A stretch of 64,000 bases of DNA, from the NCBI RefSeq assembly GCF_029871235.1, contig NZ_SSOM01000074.1:1-64000 (forward strand), read 5' to 3'. Below are positions 47,930 to 55,763 of the stretch, piece after piece. Both the position numbers and the translations under genes were made by a program. The stretch comes from Pseudomonas sp. BN411 (lineage in GTDB: Bacteria; Pseudomonadota; Gammaproteobacteria; Pseudomonadales; Pseudomonadaceae). Each line of letters starts with the position of its first letter. The first letter of the stretch is position 1. Below the pieces are notes generated by a model. The model did no database searches. It was not told the DNA's origin and saw only the letters and a program-made list of their open reading frames with translations.

Positions 47930-48475
47930 TCAAACGGTGGGTGGGCCGGGGTAGCCGCAATGTGCCCAGGATTCCGGGCGGCCATACCAGGCCATCATCA
48001 CCAGTTGCAGCAGGGAGGCGTGGCCCATCTTCAAGAGGCCGATGGAGCTGTGTTCCCAGCGCGAGAGGAATTCGCGGATGTCCTGGGCGCCGGCCTTGTC
48101 CCAGCTGCCCCAGATGCCGGTCAGCGGCCCACGGGTGATCGGCAGGGCGAGCACGTCGAACAGCTGCAGGGTCAACTTGAGCATTTCCGGCGACAGGCGA
48201 TGCAGGGCGTAGTCCAGGCTCTGCAGGGTGCCGTCCACGGCTGCGGCCATCTTCCCGGCGGCTACGGCGCCTTCCAGCATCACGGGCACCAAGGCCCGGA
48301 GGAAGGGCATGTCGGACTGGCGCAACACCGCGAAGCCGCTAGCTGGAACGCTGGCCGAGCAGCCGGTGAGGCTGGCGGTCACGCCGGCAGTGGCGAGGAA
48401 GGCCGAGCCGAACAGGCCGACCTTGAGCAGATTGCGCCGGGAGAGTCCCGGCACGTCGAGGGTGGTTTCGCTCAT
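47930..48475 (-). CDS. Tat-signal protein with overlapping lipobox, partner of the GMC enzyme
   Basis: 181 residues. The N-terminus has the twin-arginine motif LSRRNLLKVG followed by a hydrophobic helix and a possible lipobox ASLTGC, so the protein is probably exported folded and perhaps lipidated. The remainder is helical and resembles the small subunit 3 of gluconate-2-dehydrogenase-like complexes. Encoded between the aldehyde dehydrogenase and GMC genes on one strand (28- and 53-base gaps), it may export or anchor the GMC subunit, which itself has no signal peptide. This last point is inference. Confidence 0.75.
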   Translation of the reverse strand: MSETTLDVPGLSRRNLLKVGLFGSAFLATAGVTASLTGCSASVPASGFAVLRQSDMPFLRALVPVMLEGAVAAGKMAAAVDGTLQSLDYALHRLSPEMLKLTLQLFDVLALPITRGPLTGIWGSWDKAGAQDIREFLSRWEHSSIGLLKMGHASLLQLVMMAWYGRPESWAHCGYPGPPTV

Positions 48476-48503
48476 TCTTGTTATCTGCCTGCGAAGGCCC
48501 GGT

Positions 48504-49934
48504 TCAGCGGACGAAGAGTTTGAAAATCAGTTTCTGGATGGCCTTGCCATAGGGCGGGTAGATCAGTTTCGCGGCATTGAAGCGCTGCTTGATGAACACG
48601 CCCTTGGCCTTGCTGAAGGTTAGGAAGCCTTCGTGGCCGTGGTAATGGCCCATGCCGGATGGGCCGATACCGCCGAAGGGCATGTCGTCCTGGGCCACGT
48701 GCAGCAGGGTGTCGTTCAGGCATACGCCGCCGGAATGGGTTTCGTTGAGGACGCGTTGCTGCTCGCCCCGGCCGTAGCCGAAATAGTAGAGCGCCAGCGG
48801 ACGTGGGCGGTCGTTGATGTAGCTGAAGGCATCGTCGATGTTGCGATAGGGAACCACCGGCAGCAGGGGGCCGAAGATTTCGTCCTGCATCAGTTTCATG
48901 TCATCGGTGGCATTCAGCACCAGGGTGTGCGGCAGGCGGCGGCCCTGGGCTTCGGGGAACAGCGGCACCAGGCGTGCGCCCTTGGCTTCGGCGTCGGCCA
49001 GGTAGCCTTTCAGGCGGCCCAGCTGGCGCTCGTTGATGATGGCGGTGTAGTCGGGGTTGTCGGTCAGCTGCGGGTAGAAACCCTTCACGGCCTGGCGATA
49101 CGCTTCGACGAATCCGTCGACACGGTCTTCCGGCACCAGGACGTAGTCCGGAGCCACGCAGGTCTGGCCGGCGTTCATGGTCTTGCCGAAGGCGATGCGC
49201 TCGGCAGCGTCGGCCAGGGGCACGTCGGCGGAAACGATGGCCGGCGACTTACCGCCCAGTTCCAGGGTCACCGGGGTCAGGTTCTCGGCGGCGGCGCGCA
49301 TCACGTGCTTGCCGATGCTGGTGGCACCGGTGAACAGCAGGTGGTCGAAGGGCAGGCGGGAGAAGGCCACGCCCACCTCGGCTTCGCCCAGGGCTACGGC
49401 CACCAGGTCTTCGGGGAAGATCCGCGCCAGCAGGTCTTTCACCAGTTGCGAGGTGGCCGGGGTGGACTCGCTCATCTTGATCATCACCCGGTTGCCCGCG
49501 GCCAGGGCGCCCACCAGCGGGCCGATGGCCAGGAACAGCGGGTAGTTCCACGGCACGATCACACCGACCACGCCCAGCGGCTGGTACACCACCTTGGCCG
49601 AGGCCGGCTGGAAGGCCAGGCCGACGCGGCGGCGGGACGGCTTCATCCATTTCTTCAGGCGCTTGGCGGAATAGTGGATGCCGTGGAGGCTGGGCATGAT
49701 CTCGGCGAGTCGGGTCTCGTCGGCAGAGCGATTGCTGAAGTCCTGGGAGATGGCCGCGATCAGCGCCTCCTGCTCAGTGAACAGCAGCTCGCGGAGGGAC
49801 TTCAGCCACTGGATGCGCTGCTCGGCGCTGGGCATGGGGTTGGCGCGAAAGGCCTCGCGCTGGCGCTGGAAGAGGGTTTCCAGCTGGCTGATCTGCTGCT
49901 GGCTCTGTTGCAGGTAGGCGATGTCGGCGACCAT
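48504..49934 (-). CDS. Aldehyde dehydrogenase (coniferyl-aldehyde-dehydrogenase-like)
   Basis: NAD(P)-dependent aldehyde dehydrogenase of 476 residues, the short class-3 type similar to coniferyl aldehyde dehydrogenase. The general-base glutamate is in LELGGKSP and the nucleophilic cysteine in GQTCVAPDYV; the cofactor loop is FTGATSIGKHV. It oxidises an aldehyde probably made by the GMC enzyme encoded downstream. The gene diverges from the TetR regulator at 50192, with a perfect 18-base palindrome in between. The true substrate could be aromatic or long-chain. Confidence 0.9.
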   Translation of the reverse strand: MVADIAYLQQSQQQISQLETLFQRQREAFRANPMPSAEQRIQWLKSLRELLFTEQEALIAAISQDFSNRSADETRLAEIMPSLHGIHYSAKRLKKWMKPSRRRVGLAFQPASAKVVYQPLGVVGVIVPWNYPLFLAIGPLVGALAAGNRVMIKMSESTPATSQLVKDLLARIFPEDLVAVALGEAEVGVAFSRLPFDHLLFTGATSIGKHVMRAAAENLTPVTLELGGKSPAIVSADVPLADAAERIAFGKTMNAGQTCVAPDYVLVPEDRVDGFVEAYRQAVKGFYPQLTDNPDYTAIINERQLGRLKGYLADAEAKGARLVPLFPEAQGRRLPHTLVLNATDDMKLMQDEIFGPLLPVVPYRNIDDAFSYINDRPRPLALYYFGYGRGEQQRVLNETHSGGVCLNDTLLHVAQDDMPFGGIGPSGMGHYHGHEGFLTFSKAKGVFIKQRFNAAKLIYPPYGKAIQKLIFKLFVR

Positions 49935-50022
49935 GGCGCGGTTCCTCGGCGGCTCCGGGAGCGTCGTTCGAATCCGCCGAGCGGACGCGACGTGGCTCTG
50001 TTGTTTTGGTGTCGCTGGTTTT

Positions 50023-50040
50023 TTAGAGCAATTGCTCTAA
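50023..50040. promoter_or_regulatory. Perfect 18-bp palindrome in the aldehyde dehydrogenase-TetR gap
   Basis: TTAGAGCAATTGCTCTAA is its own exact reverse complement and lies 88 bases upstream of the aldehyde dehydrogenase start, within the 257-base divergent gap. It has the size and symmetry of a TetR-family operator and is probably bound by the product of the adjacent regulator gene. No further features are seen in the gap. Confidence 0.65.
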
Positions 50041-50191
50041 TCTGTCAAATAGCTTGCTCGCCGGCTCGTTCGGCGGCAGCCCAACGAAATGCTGGACGGG
50101 GCGGCTGCCGGTAACACCGGGTGTTTCCCGAACGCCGCGCGGTGTACCTTTACCGCTCGCCGCGCCTACCGATTGCAGGAACCACCGCCCG

Positions 50192-50857
50192 ATGGCACCA
50201 AGACCCAAGACCCGCGACCGCATCGTTCTGGAGAGCCTCGCGCTGTTCAACATCCAGGGCGAGCGCAATGTCACCACCAACCACATCGCCGCGCACCTGG
50301 GCATGTCGCCGGGCAATCTGTACTACCACTTCCGCAACAAGCAGGAAATCATCGCCGAGCTGTTCGGCCTCTACGAGGTGCGGGTGGACAGCTTCCTGCG
50401 CCTGCCGGAGGGGCGCGAGGTGACGGTGGAGGACAAGACCTTCTATCTGGAGTCCCTGCTGGCGGCCATGTGGGACTTCCGCTTCCTGCATCGTGACCTG
50501 GAGCACCTGCTGGAATCCGATGTGGAGCTCGCCGCGCGCTACCGGCTCTTCGCCCAGCGCTGCCTGGACCACGCCCAGGCCATTTATCGCGGCTTCGTCA
50601 GCGCCGGCATCCTGCTGATGAGCCCTGCCCAGGTCGAAGCCCTGACCCTCAACAGCTGGATCATCGTCACCTCCTGGGTGCGCTTCCTCTGCACCACCCG
50701 AGGCGATGCCGCCGACCTCAGCCAGGAACTGCTGCGCCGAGGCATCTACCAGGTGCTGGCGCTGGAAGGTGGTTACCTCGCGCCCGAAGCACAGCCAGCG
50801 GTCAAGGCGCTGTACGAGAAGCTCTACGTGCCGCTGGAGCAGGTGGTACCGAGCTGA
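50192..50857 (+). CDS. TetR-family regulator
   Basis: DNA-binding regulator of 221 residues. The helix-turn-helix is at about 8-55 (RDRIVLESLALFNIQGERNVTT...MSPGNLYYHFRNKQEII, outlined by its NLYYHF core). The ligand domain is TetR_C-like with several tryptophans. The ATG at 50192 (GCAGGA upstream) begins MAPRPKTRDR; longer open frame upstream overlaps promoter DNA. It diverges from the aldehyde dehydrogenase/GMC group and likely represses it through the palindrome at 50023-50040. It also lies just before the exopolysaccharide-like genes (83-base gap), so influence on them is possible. Confidence 0.88.
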   Translation: MAPRPKTRDRIVLESLALFNIQGERNVTTNHIAAHLGMSPGNLYYHFRNKQEIIAELFGLYEVRVDSFLRLPEGREVTVEDKTFYLESLLAAMWDFRFLHRDLEHLLESDVELAARYRLFAQRCLDHAQAIYRGFVSAGILLMSPAQVEALTLNSWIIVTSWVRFLCTTRGDAADLSQELLRRGIYQVLALEGGYLAPEAQPAVKALYEKLYVPLEQVVPS

Positions 50858-50940
50858 TCGAGGAAACATTGACGCGTGTTAAGGCGAAGCGGCGCGTCTA
50901 TAGTGAGAAGATTGAGCCAAGGAATGCTTGAGTTTTATCC

Positions 50941-52335
50941 ATGTCCAGAACCACACCCAGGATTGCGTTACTTGGCGCTGGTCCGTATCGATTCCCCGGC
51001 ATTGAGCTGGAACGCTACAACGATCTTGCGAGCCTGCAGGCCGATTCCGAAGCCGATGTGCTGTTGGTCGACCTGCCGGGCGCACAGGCGGGCCCGGTCT
51101 TACGGAGTCTGCGCCTCGATCCCCGCTATCGCTTCAGTCTGATCTACTGCTGCCAGGACCAGGATCCCTGGTGCATTGCCCTGGGCGACGGCCCGCCGCC
51201 GGCCGACCCTGGTGCGATCACGCCCCTCTGGCGCCTGTGGCGCGAGCGCTTTGGCCTTTTCAATCGCGGAGCCGCCCCGGAACGCTTCGAGGAACGGGTG
51301 ATGGCGTGGCTCTGGCTGCGCTCACGTGGTGAAGTCCTTGCAGTGCGTGATGCCGGCGTACCCCAGCACTACCGCTATCCGCTGCTGGAAGCCCTCGGCA
51401 ACGAAGAGACCATCAATCAATTCTCCTGGCTACAGCTGATGAGCCAGCAGGGCTGGCTGGAAGAGGGTGAACTGCAGGACCGGCTGCGCTTGTGCACCAG
51501 CTGTGGTTCGGGCCGCCTCAATTACGTGGATGTCTGCCCCGAGTGCCAGGCCCTGGACATCGGTCGCCAGCCTTCGCTGCATTGCTTCACCTGCGGGCAC
51601 GTCGGCCCCCAGGAACACTTCCTCAAGGAAGGCGTACTGCTCTGCCCGAACTGCCTGACCCGTCTTCGCCATATTGGCAGCGACTACGACCGCCCGCTGG
51701 AGAACTACCGCTGCCGCAGCTGCCAGGCCTTTTTCGTCGATGCCGCCGTGGATGCGCGCTGCCTGGACTGCGGCCAATCCCACGCGCCCGACAAACTGCG
51801 CGTGCGCGAAATACGCCACTTCCGCCTGGCCGAGGCCGGGCGCTTGAGGTGCCGGGAAGGCTTCGGCGCCGGGGTGACGAACATCGAGCGCTTCGGCAGC
51901 CTCAACTTGTTGCCACGCCAGGCCTTCCTCGATCTGCTGAACTGGCAGCTGCAACTGACGCGACGGCACCGGGACCCGGCCTTCTCTCTACTCGGTCTGC
52001 GTTTCGTCAACCTGTTGGAAACCCTCTCCCAACTCGGTGAGATGCGCGGCCACGCGCTGGTGGACGGGCTGGTGGAGCGCCTGCAGGAAGCCGTGCGGGA
52101 AACCGATCGTTGTTGCCGGCTGAGCGAGGAGGTGCTCTGGCTGCTGATGCCGCACACGGATGTCACCGGCATGGAGGTGGTGCGCAAGCGTCTGGTCAAG
52201 GGCGCGGAACGCCTGACCGCCGGACAGGTGACGCCCATCGAGGTGCGGTTGGCCGTCTTCACGGCTCCCGATGATCAGCAGGACCAGGAAGACGCGGCGC
52301 TGCTGCTGGCGCGTCTGGGCGGACAGTTGGGCTGA
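50941..52335 (+). CDS. TackOD1-like zinc-ribbon protein with degenerate GGDEF domain (putative c-di-GMP receptor)
   Basis: 464-residue cytoplasmic protein in three parts. Residues 1-100 look like a receiver-like alpha/beta domain (ADVLLVDLPG). Residues 185-277 carry six CxxC pairs (185/188, 199/202, 215/218, 235/238, 258/261, 274/277) with LHCFTCG and LRHIGSDYDRP, the pattern of the TackOD1 metal-binding domain. Residues ~315-460 form a GGDEF-like domain in which the signature is SEEVL (395-399), so it cannot be a normal diguanylate cyclase. The RxxD inhibitory site RETD (386-389) is kept at the right distance. This suggests c-di-GMP binding, as in PelD. The ATG is the first possible start after an in-frame stop; its ribosome-binding site is weak. 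The glycosyltransferase gene follows two bases later. Confidence 0.8.
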   Translation: MSRTTPRIALLGAGPYRFPGIELERYNDLASLQADSEADVLLVDLPGAQAGPVLRSLRLDPRYRFSLIYCCQDQDPWCIALGDGPPPADPGAITPLWRLWRERFGLFNRGAAPERFEERVMAWLWLRSRGEVLAVRDAGVPQHYRYPLLEALGNEETINQFSWLQLMSQQGWLEEGELQDRLRLCTSCGSGRLNYVDVCPECQALDIGRQPSLHCFTCGHVGPQEHFLKEGVLLCPNCLTRLRHIGSDYDRPLENYRCRSCQAFFVDAAVDARCLDCGQSHAPDKLRVREIRHFRLAEAGRLRCREGFGAGVTNIERFGSLNLLPRQAFLDLLNWQLQLTRRHRDPAFSLLGLRFVNLLETLSQLGEMRGHALVDGLVERLQEAVRETDRCCRLSEEVLWLLMPHTDVTGMEVVRKRLVKGAERLTAGQVTPIEVRLAVFTAPDDQQDQEDAALLLARLGGQLG

Positions 52336-52337
52336 GC

Positions 52338-53666
52338 ATGGAAGCTTTTGTCGAGCAGTGGCTGCTGCTCCTCGGCGAGTTCGCCAGGAGCGATGGCATT
52401 CTGCAGGGTGCCTTCATGTTGCTGCCGGCCTTCCTGCTGCTGGAGCTGCCGCTCAACCTGCTGGTGCTGATCGGCGTCCTGCGCTGGTTCGTCCGCAAGC
52501 CGTTCGAGTTGCCCCAGCAGAGCACCTATCGGCCGCGCGTGTCCTGCATCATCACTTGCTACAGCGAGGGTCGGGACGTCCAGACGACCCTGCGCAGCCT
52601 GTGCGAGCAGACCTACCCCGGCTACATCGAGATGATTCCGGTGGTGGACGGAGCGGCCGTGAACCAGCCCACCATGCAGGCCGTGCGGGACTTTCGCGTC
52701 GATCCGCGGCTCTATCCGCGACGCCTGTTGCGACCCATCGCCAAGTGGCAGCGCGGTGGCCGGGTCTCCTCCCTGAACGCGGGCCTGGCGCACTGCACCG
52801 GCGAAGTGGTGATGGCCCTGGATGGCGACACCTCCTTCGACAACGACATGGTCAGCCAGATGGTCCGTCATTTCGCCGACCCGGACGTCCCGGCCGTGGC
52901 AGGAAGCCTGCGCGTGCGCAACGCCCGGGCTTCGCTCACCACCGCCATGCAGGCGCTGGAGTATCAGCTGTCGATCCACATGGCCAAGATCGGCCTCAGC
53001 GAATGGAACCTGGTGAATAACGTATCCGGCGCGTTCGGCGCGTTTCGCCGCAGTTTCCTCGACAAGATCGGCGGCTGGGACACCCATACCGCGGAAGACC
53101 TCGACATTACCCTGCGGATCAAGAACTACTTCGGCCGCAGGCCCCTGCGCATTCCTTTCGAGCCAGGCGCCATCGGCCATACCGACGCGCCCGTGACCTT
53201 CCTGCAGTTCCTCAAGCAGCGCCTGCGCTGGGACGGTGACCTGTACTTCCTCTACATCCGCAAGCACCGCCACAGCTTCAATCCGCGACTGCTGGGCTGG
53301 CCGAACTTCCTGATGACCCTGATCACCGGCTTTTTCTTCCAGCTGGTACTGCCTTTCATCATCGCCGGCTACTGCCTGGCCGGGCCCCTGGTGCTGCCCT
53401 GGCCGCGCTTCCTGGCCCTGGCCGCCCTCATTTACCTGGTCTATCTGGGCATGACGCTGTTGCTCTATGTGGCCATGCTGGCCCTGGTGTCCGAGCGGCC
53501 GCGCATGGACCTGCGATTGTTCCCTGTGGTCTTCGTCTTCCCGCTGTTCATGCTGGTCATGCGCATGTGGAGCGCGGTGGCCATGCTCAACGAGGCCCTG
53601 CGTCGCGGCCATGAGGAGACCAGCATGGCGCCCTGGTGGGTGCTGCGCAGGGCCAAGAGGTTCTGA
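52338..53666 (+). CDS. Membrane family-2 glycosyltransferase (polysaccharide synthase type)
   Basis: Processive GT2 synthase of 442 residues. An N-terminal membrane helix (about 22-45) is followed by the cytoplasmic catalytic domain, with Asp104 (VVDGA), the DxD motif DGD (162-164), the acid pair in TAEDLD (253-254) and QRLRW (294-298). Four or five helices follow from residue ~320. This is the layout of PgaC, Alg8 and cellulose synthases. RLRWDGD replaces the usual RxxRW-A-x-G continuation. There is no PilZ domain, so c-di-GMP control, if any, must come from a partner such as the upstream protein. The polymer made is unknown. The start is coupled to the preceding gene. Confidence 0.88.
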   Translation: MEAFVEQWLLLLGEFARSDGILQGAFMLLPAFLLLELPLNLLVLIGVLRWFVRKPFELPQQSTYRPRVSCIITCYSEGRDVQTTLRSLCEQTYPGYIEMIPVVDGAAVNQPTMQAVRDFRVDPRLYPRRLLRPIAKWQRGGRVSSLNAGLAHCTGEVVMALDGDTSFDNDMVSQMVRHFADPDVPAVAGSLRVRNARASLTTAMQALEYQLSIHMAKIGLSEWNLVNNVSGAFGAFRRSFLDKIGGWDTHTAEDLDITLRIKNYFGRRPLRIPFEPGAIGHTDAPVTFLQFLKQRLRWDGDLYFLYIRKHRHSFNPRLLGWPNFLMTLITGFFFQLVLPFIIAGYCLAGPLVLPWPRFLALAALIYLVYLGMTLLLYVAMLALVSERPRMDLRLFPVVFVFPLFMLVMRMWSAVAMLNEALRRGHEETSMAPWWVLRRAKRF

Positions 53667-53670
53667 GTTC

Positions 53671-55755
53671 ATGATTCGTCCATTACTTTTCTGCGCACTG
53701 CTGCTGGCCGCCGGCATGGTCCGGGCCGACGTGCTGTCGTTGGCCCAGGTGCTGGACCGCGCCGAAGACGGGGCCGCGCTGCAGGCCAAGGCGGCCGAGC
53801 TGCGGGCGCTGGATGCACTCAAGGAACAGCGCGAAGCCGAGGCGGGCTGGCAGTGGTTCGGCTCCGGCAGTACCGGGCACTACCACGAACTGGTGACCGA
53901 AGACCTGCGTGACGACTATTACGGGCGTGACCTGGCCCTCGGCCTGCGCCACCCGCTGCTCGGCAGCCTGCGTCGACAAGTGCAGGCCGTATCGGCGGTG
54001 GAGCTTGAGCAGCAGCGGCAGCAGGCGCAGCGCCTGTTGCGCCTGGCGGAGCAACGGCTGGCCTTACGCAGTGCCTACGCCAACTGGTGGCGCGCCGAGC
54101 AGGAAGAGCGCTGGTGCAAGGGGCTGCTGCCCGCATCCCAGACGGCTCGCGAACGCCTGGCCCGGCGTCAACAGGGCGGCTGGCTGCTGCCTTCGCAGGC
54201 GCGGTTGCTGGACGGCCAATGGCAGGGTCTCCAGCAGCGTTGCCGGCAGAGCGCGCTCCTGGTGGAGGACACCCGCGCCAGCCTGGCCGGGTTGGCGGGT
54301 ATGGAGATTGGCCCTGGTCAGCAGGCCGAAGCGGAATCGCTGTCAACGCAAGTGCTGCCGTTGTCCAATTGGCGTCAGGCCCTGGAGGGTCACCCGCGCC
54401 TGCAAGAGAGACAGGACGAACTGCGCCACGCCGAGCGCAATCGGCAATCGCCCTGGTACGAGAGCGTCGACTCAAGCTTCAGCGTTGCGCAGAGCTACGA
54501 GTCACGCAGCGGTGCCAGCAAGAGCGGCGACGGGCTGGTGGCTGCCCTCAGTCTGTCCGCGCCCTTCGACCTGATGAACTACGGCCGGGCGCGCAATCGA
54601 GAAGGTGAGGCGCGCCATCAAGCCGCCCTGGCGCAGCTGGAGGCCGAGCGCCAGCAACTGCTCCAGTCCCTTGGGCAAACCCTGCAGGCACAACGCCAGG
54701 CAGCGCTGGACCTGGATCGAGAGCGCGAGCAGCTAGCCGTTTCAGACCAGGCCCTGCGGGAGCAGCGGCTGCGCGTCGAGAGCTCGGTTTCCGAGAGCCC
54801 GGCCGAGGAGCTGGCTGTGGAGCTGGAGCGCTACAACAGCGGATTGCGCCTGATTGCCGCCTGGCACGCTGCCTGGCTGCGTGAAGCGGCCCTGCGTCTA
54901 TTCGTCGACGATGACCAGGCCCTGGCCGGCCTGCTGGGGCCGCAGCGTCTCGACTGGCCGGCCCTGGGCGTGGTTGGGGCGGCGCCGAAGGGCGTCGGCT
55001 CGACGGGCTGGAGCCAGGGCGTTTACCTGTGGAAAAGCGGGGCATTGCTGAATCCCGCGACTCGTCACGCGGAACTGCGCGAACTGCGCCGCGCCGGCAT
55101 GACGCGGCTGTACCTGGGGCTCGATGGTGGGCAGGTGGCCGACATCCCGGCCCTGCGCAAGCAACTGCAGGACACCCTTGATGGCGCCCACGCCCAAGGC
55201 TTGCAGGTGGCCTTGCTGCTGGGGGATCCGGCCTGGCTGGAACCCGCTGGGCGCCAGGGTTTGCTGGATCTGCTCGGCAAGCTCAAGGGGCTGCCGTTCG
55301 ATGCCTTGCACCTGGATCTTGAGGTGGAGCAACTCGGCTGGCCGGTGCCCGACCGCCGCTTGCAGGACTGGCTGGACACCCTGGGCGCCGTGTCCGCGGT
55401 CGTGTCCTGGCCGCTGGAGCTGTCCAGTCATCCCCGCTGGTTCGCCGAGCCAGTTGCCGGTGCGACCTGCGTGCCCTGTGCCCTGCCGAAGCGCGGCGTG
55501 CGGCAGGTCGACCTGATGATCTACACGCGCAATCCCGCCCGAAGCGCCGAAGTGGCGGAATCCATCGCCCGGCGCTGGCCGGCGCTGCGCTTCCGTCTGG
55601 CCCAGAGTGTCGAGCCCCAGCTACCGGCTGAGGAATCCTGGGCCGGGGCATCGCGCACGCAGTTGCGGGAACAGCTCGAGCGTTGGCGCACGCGCCTGCA
55701 GCCCGCCGGTATCACCGGCGTCGACTGGCAGGATTGGACCCATTTTCCCCGTTGA
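53671..55755 (+). CDS. TolC-like outer-membrane protein fused to a probable glycosidase-type barrel
   Basis: 694 residues. A signal peptide (cleavage near VRADV) is followed by a TolC/outer-membrane-efflux region (about 22-430), rich in long Gln/Arg/Leu coiled coils and containing the strand pair FSVAQSYESRS and AALSLSAPFDL. From about 450 a second domain begins (GVYLWKSG) and runs to the end. It has eight predicted strand-helix units; acidic residues stand at the ends of strands four (LDLEVE, Asp549/Glu551/Glu553) and seven (QSVE, Glu648), as in many glycoside hydrolases. The fusion is unusual. The ATG at 53671 follows GAG with a 4-base gap from the synthase stop codon. Hydrolase activity is inferred, not shown. 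Confidence 0.75.
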   Translation: MIRPLLFCALLLAAGMVRADVLSLAQVLDRAEDGAALQAKAAELRALDALKEQREAEAGWQWFGSGSTGHYHELVTEDLRDDYYGRDLALGLRHPLLGSLRRQVQAVSAVELEQQRQQAQRLLRLAEQRLALRSAYANWWRAEQEERWCKGLLPASQTARERLARRQQGGWLLPSQARLLDGQWQGLQQRCRQSALLVEDTRASLAGLAGMEIGPGQQAEAESLSTQVLPLSNWRQALEGHPRLQERQDELRHAERNRQSPWYESVDSSFSVAQSYESRSGASKSGDGLVAALSLSAPFDLMNYGRARNREGEARHQAALAQLEAERQQLLQSLGQTLQAQRQAALDLDREREQLAVSDQALREQRLRVESSVSESPAEELAVELERYNSGLRLIAAWHAAWLREAALRLFVDDDQALAGLLGPQRLDWPALGVVGAAPKGVGSTGWSQGVYLWKSGALLNPATRHAELRELRRAGMTRLYLGLDGGQVADIPALRKQLQDTLDGAHAQGLQVALLLGDPAWLEPAGRQGLLDLLGKLKGLPFDALHLDLEVEQLGWPVPDRRLQDWLDTLGAVSAVVSWPLELSSHPRWFAEPVAGATCVPCALPKRGVRQVDLMIYTRNPARSAEVAESIARRWPALRFRLAQSVEPQLPAEESWAGASRTQLREQLERWRTRLQPAGITGVDWQDWTHFPR

Positions 55756-55763
55756 GTCAGGCC

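Noticed and set aside
50869-50904. Sigma-70 promoter (TTGACG ... TATAGT) before the exopolysaccharide-like genes
   Set aside because: The two hexamers are 24 bases apart, too far for a standard promoter; the start point cannot be called from this.
50941-52335. Active diguanylate cyclase
   Set aside because: The GGDEF signature is replaced by SEEVL, so catalysis is not expected despite the domain being recognisable.
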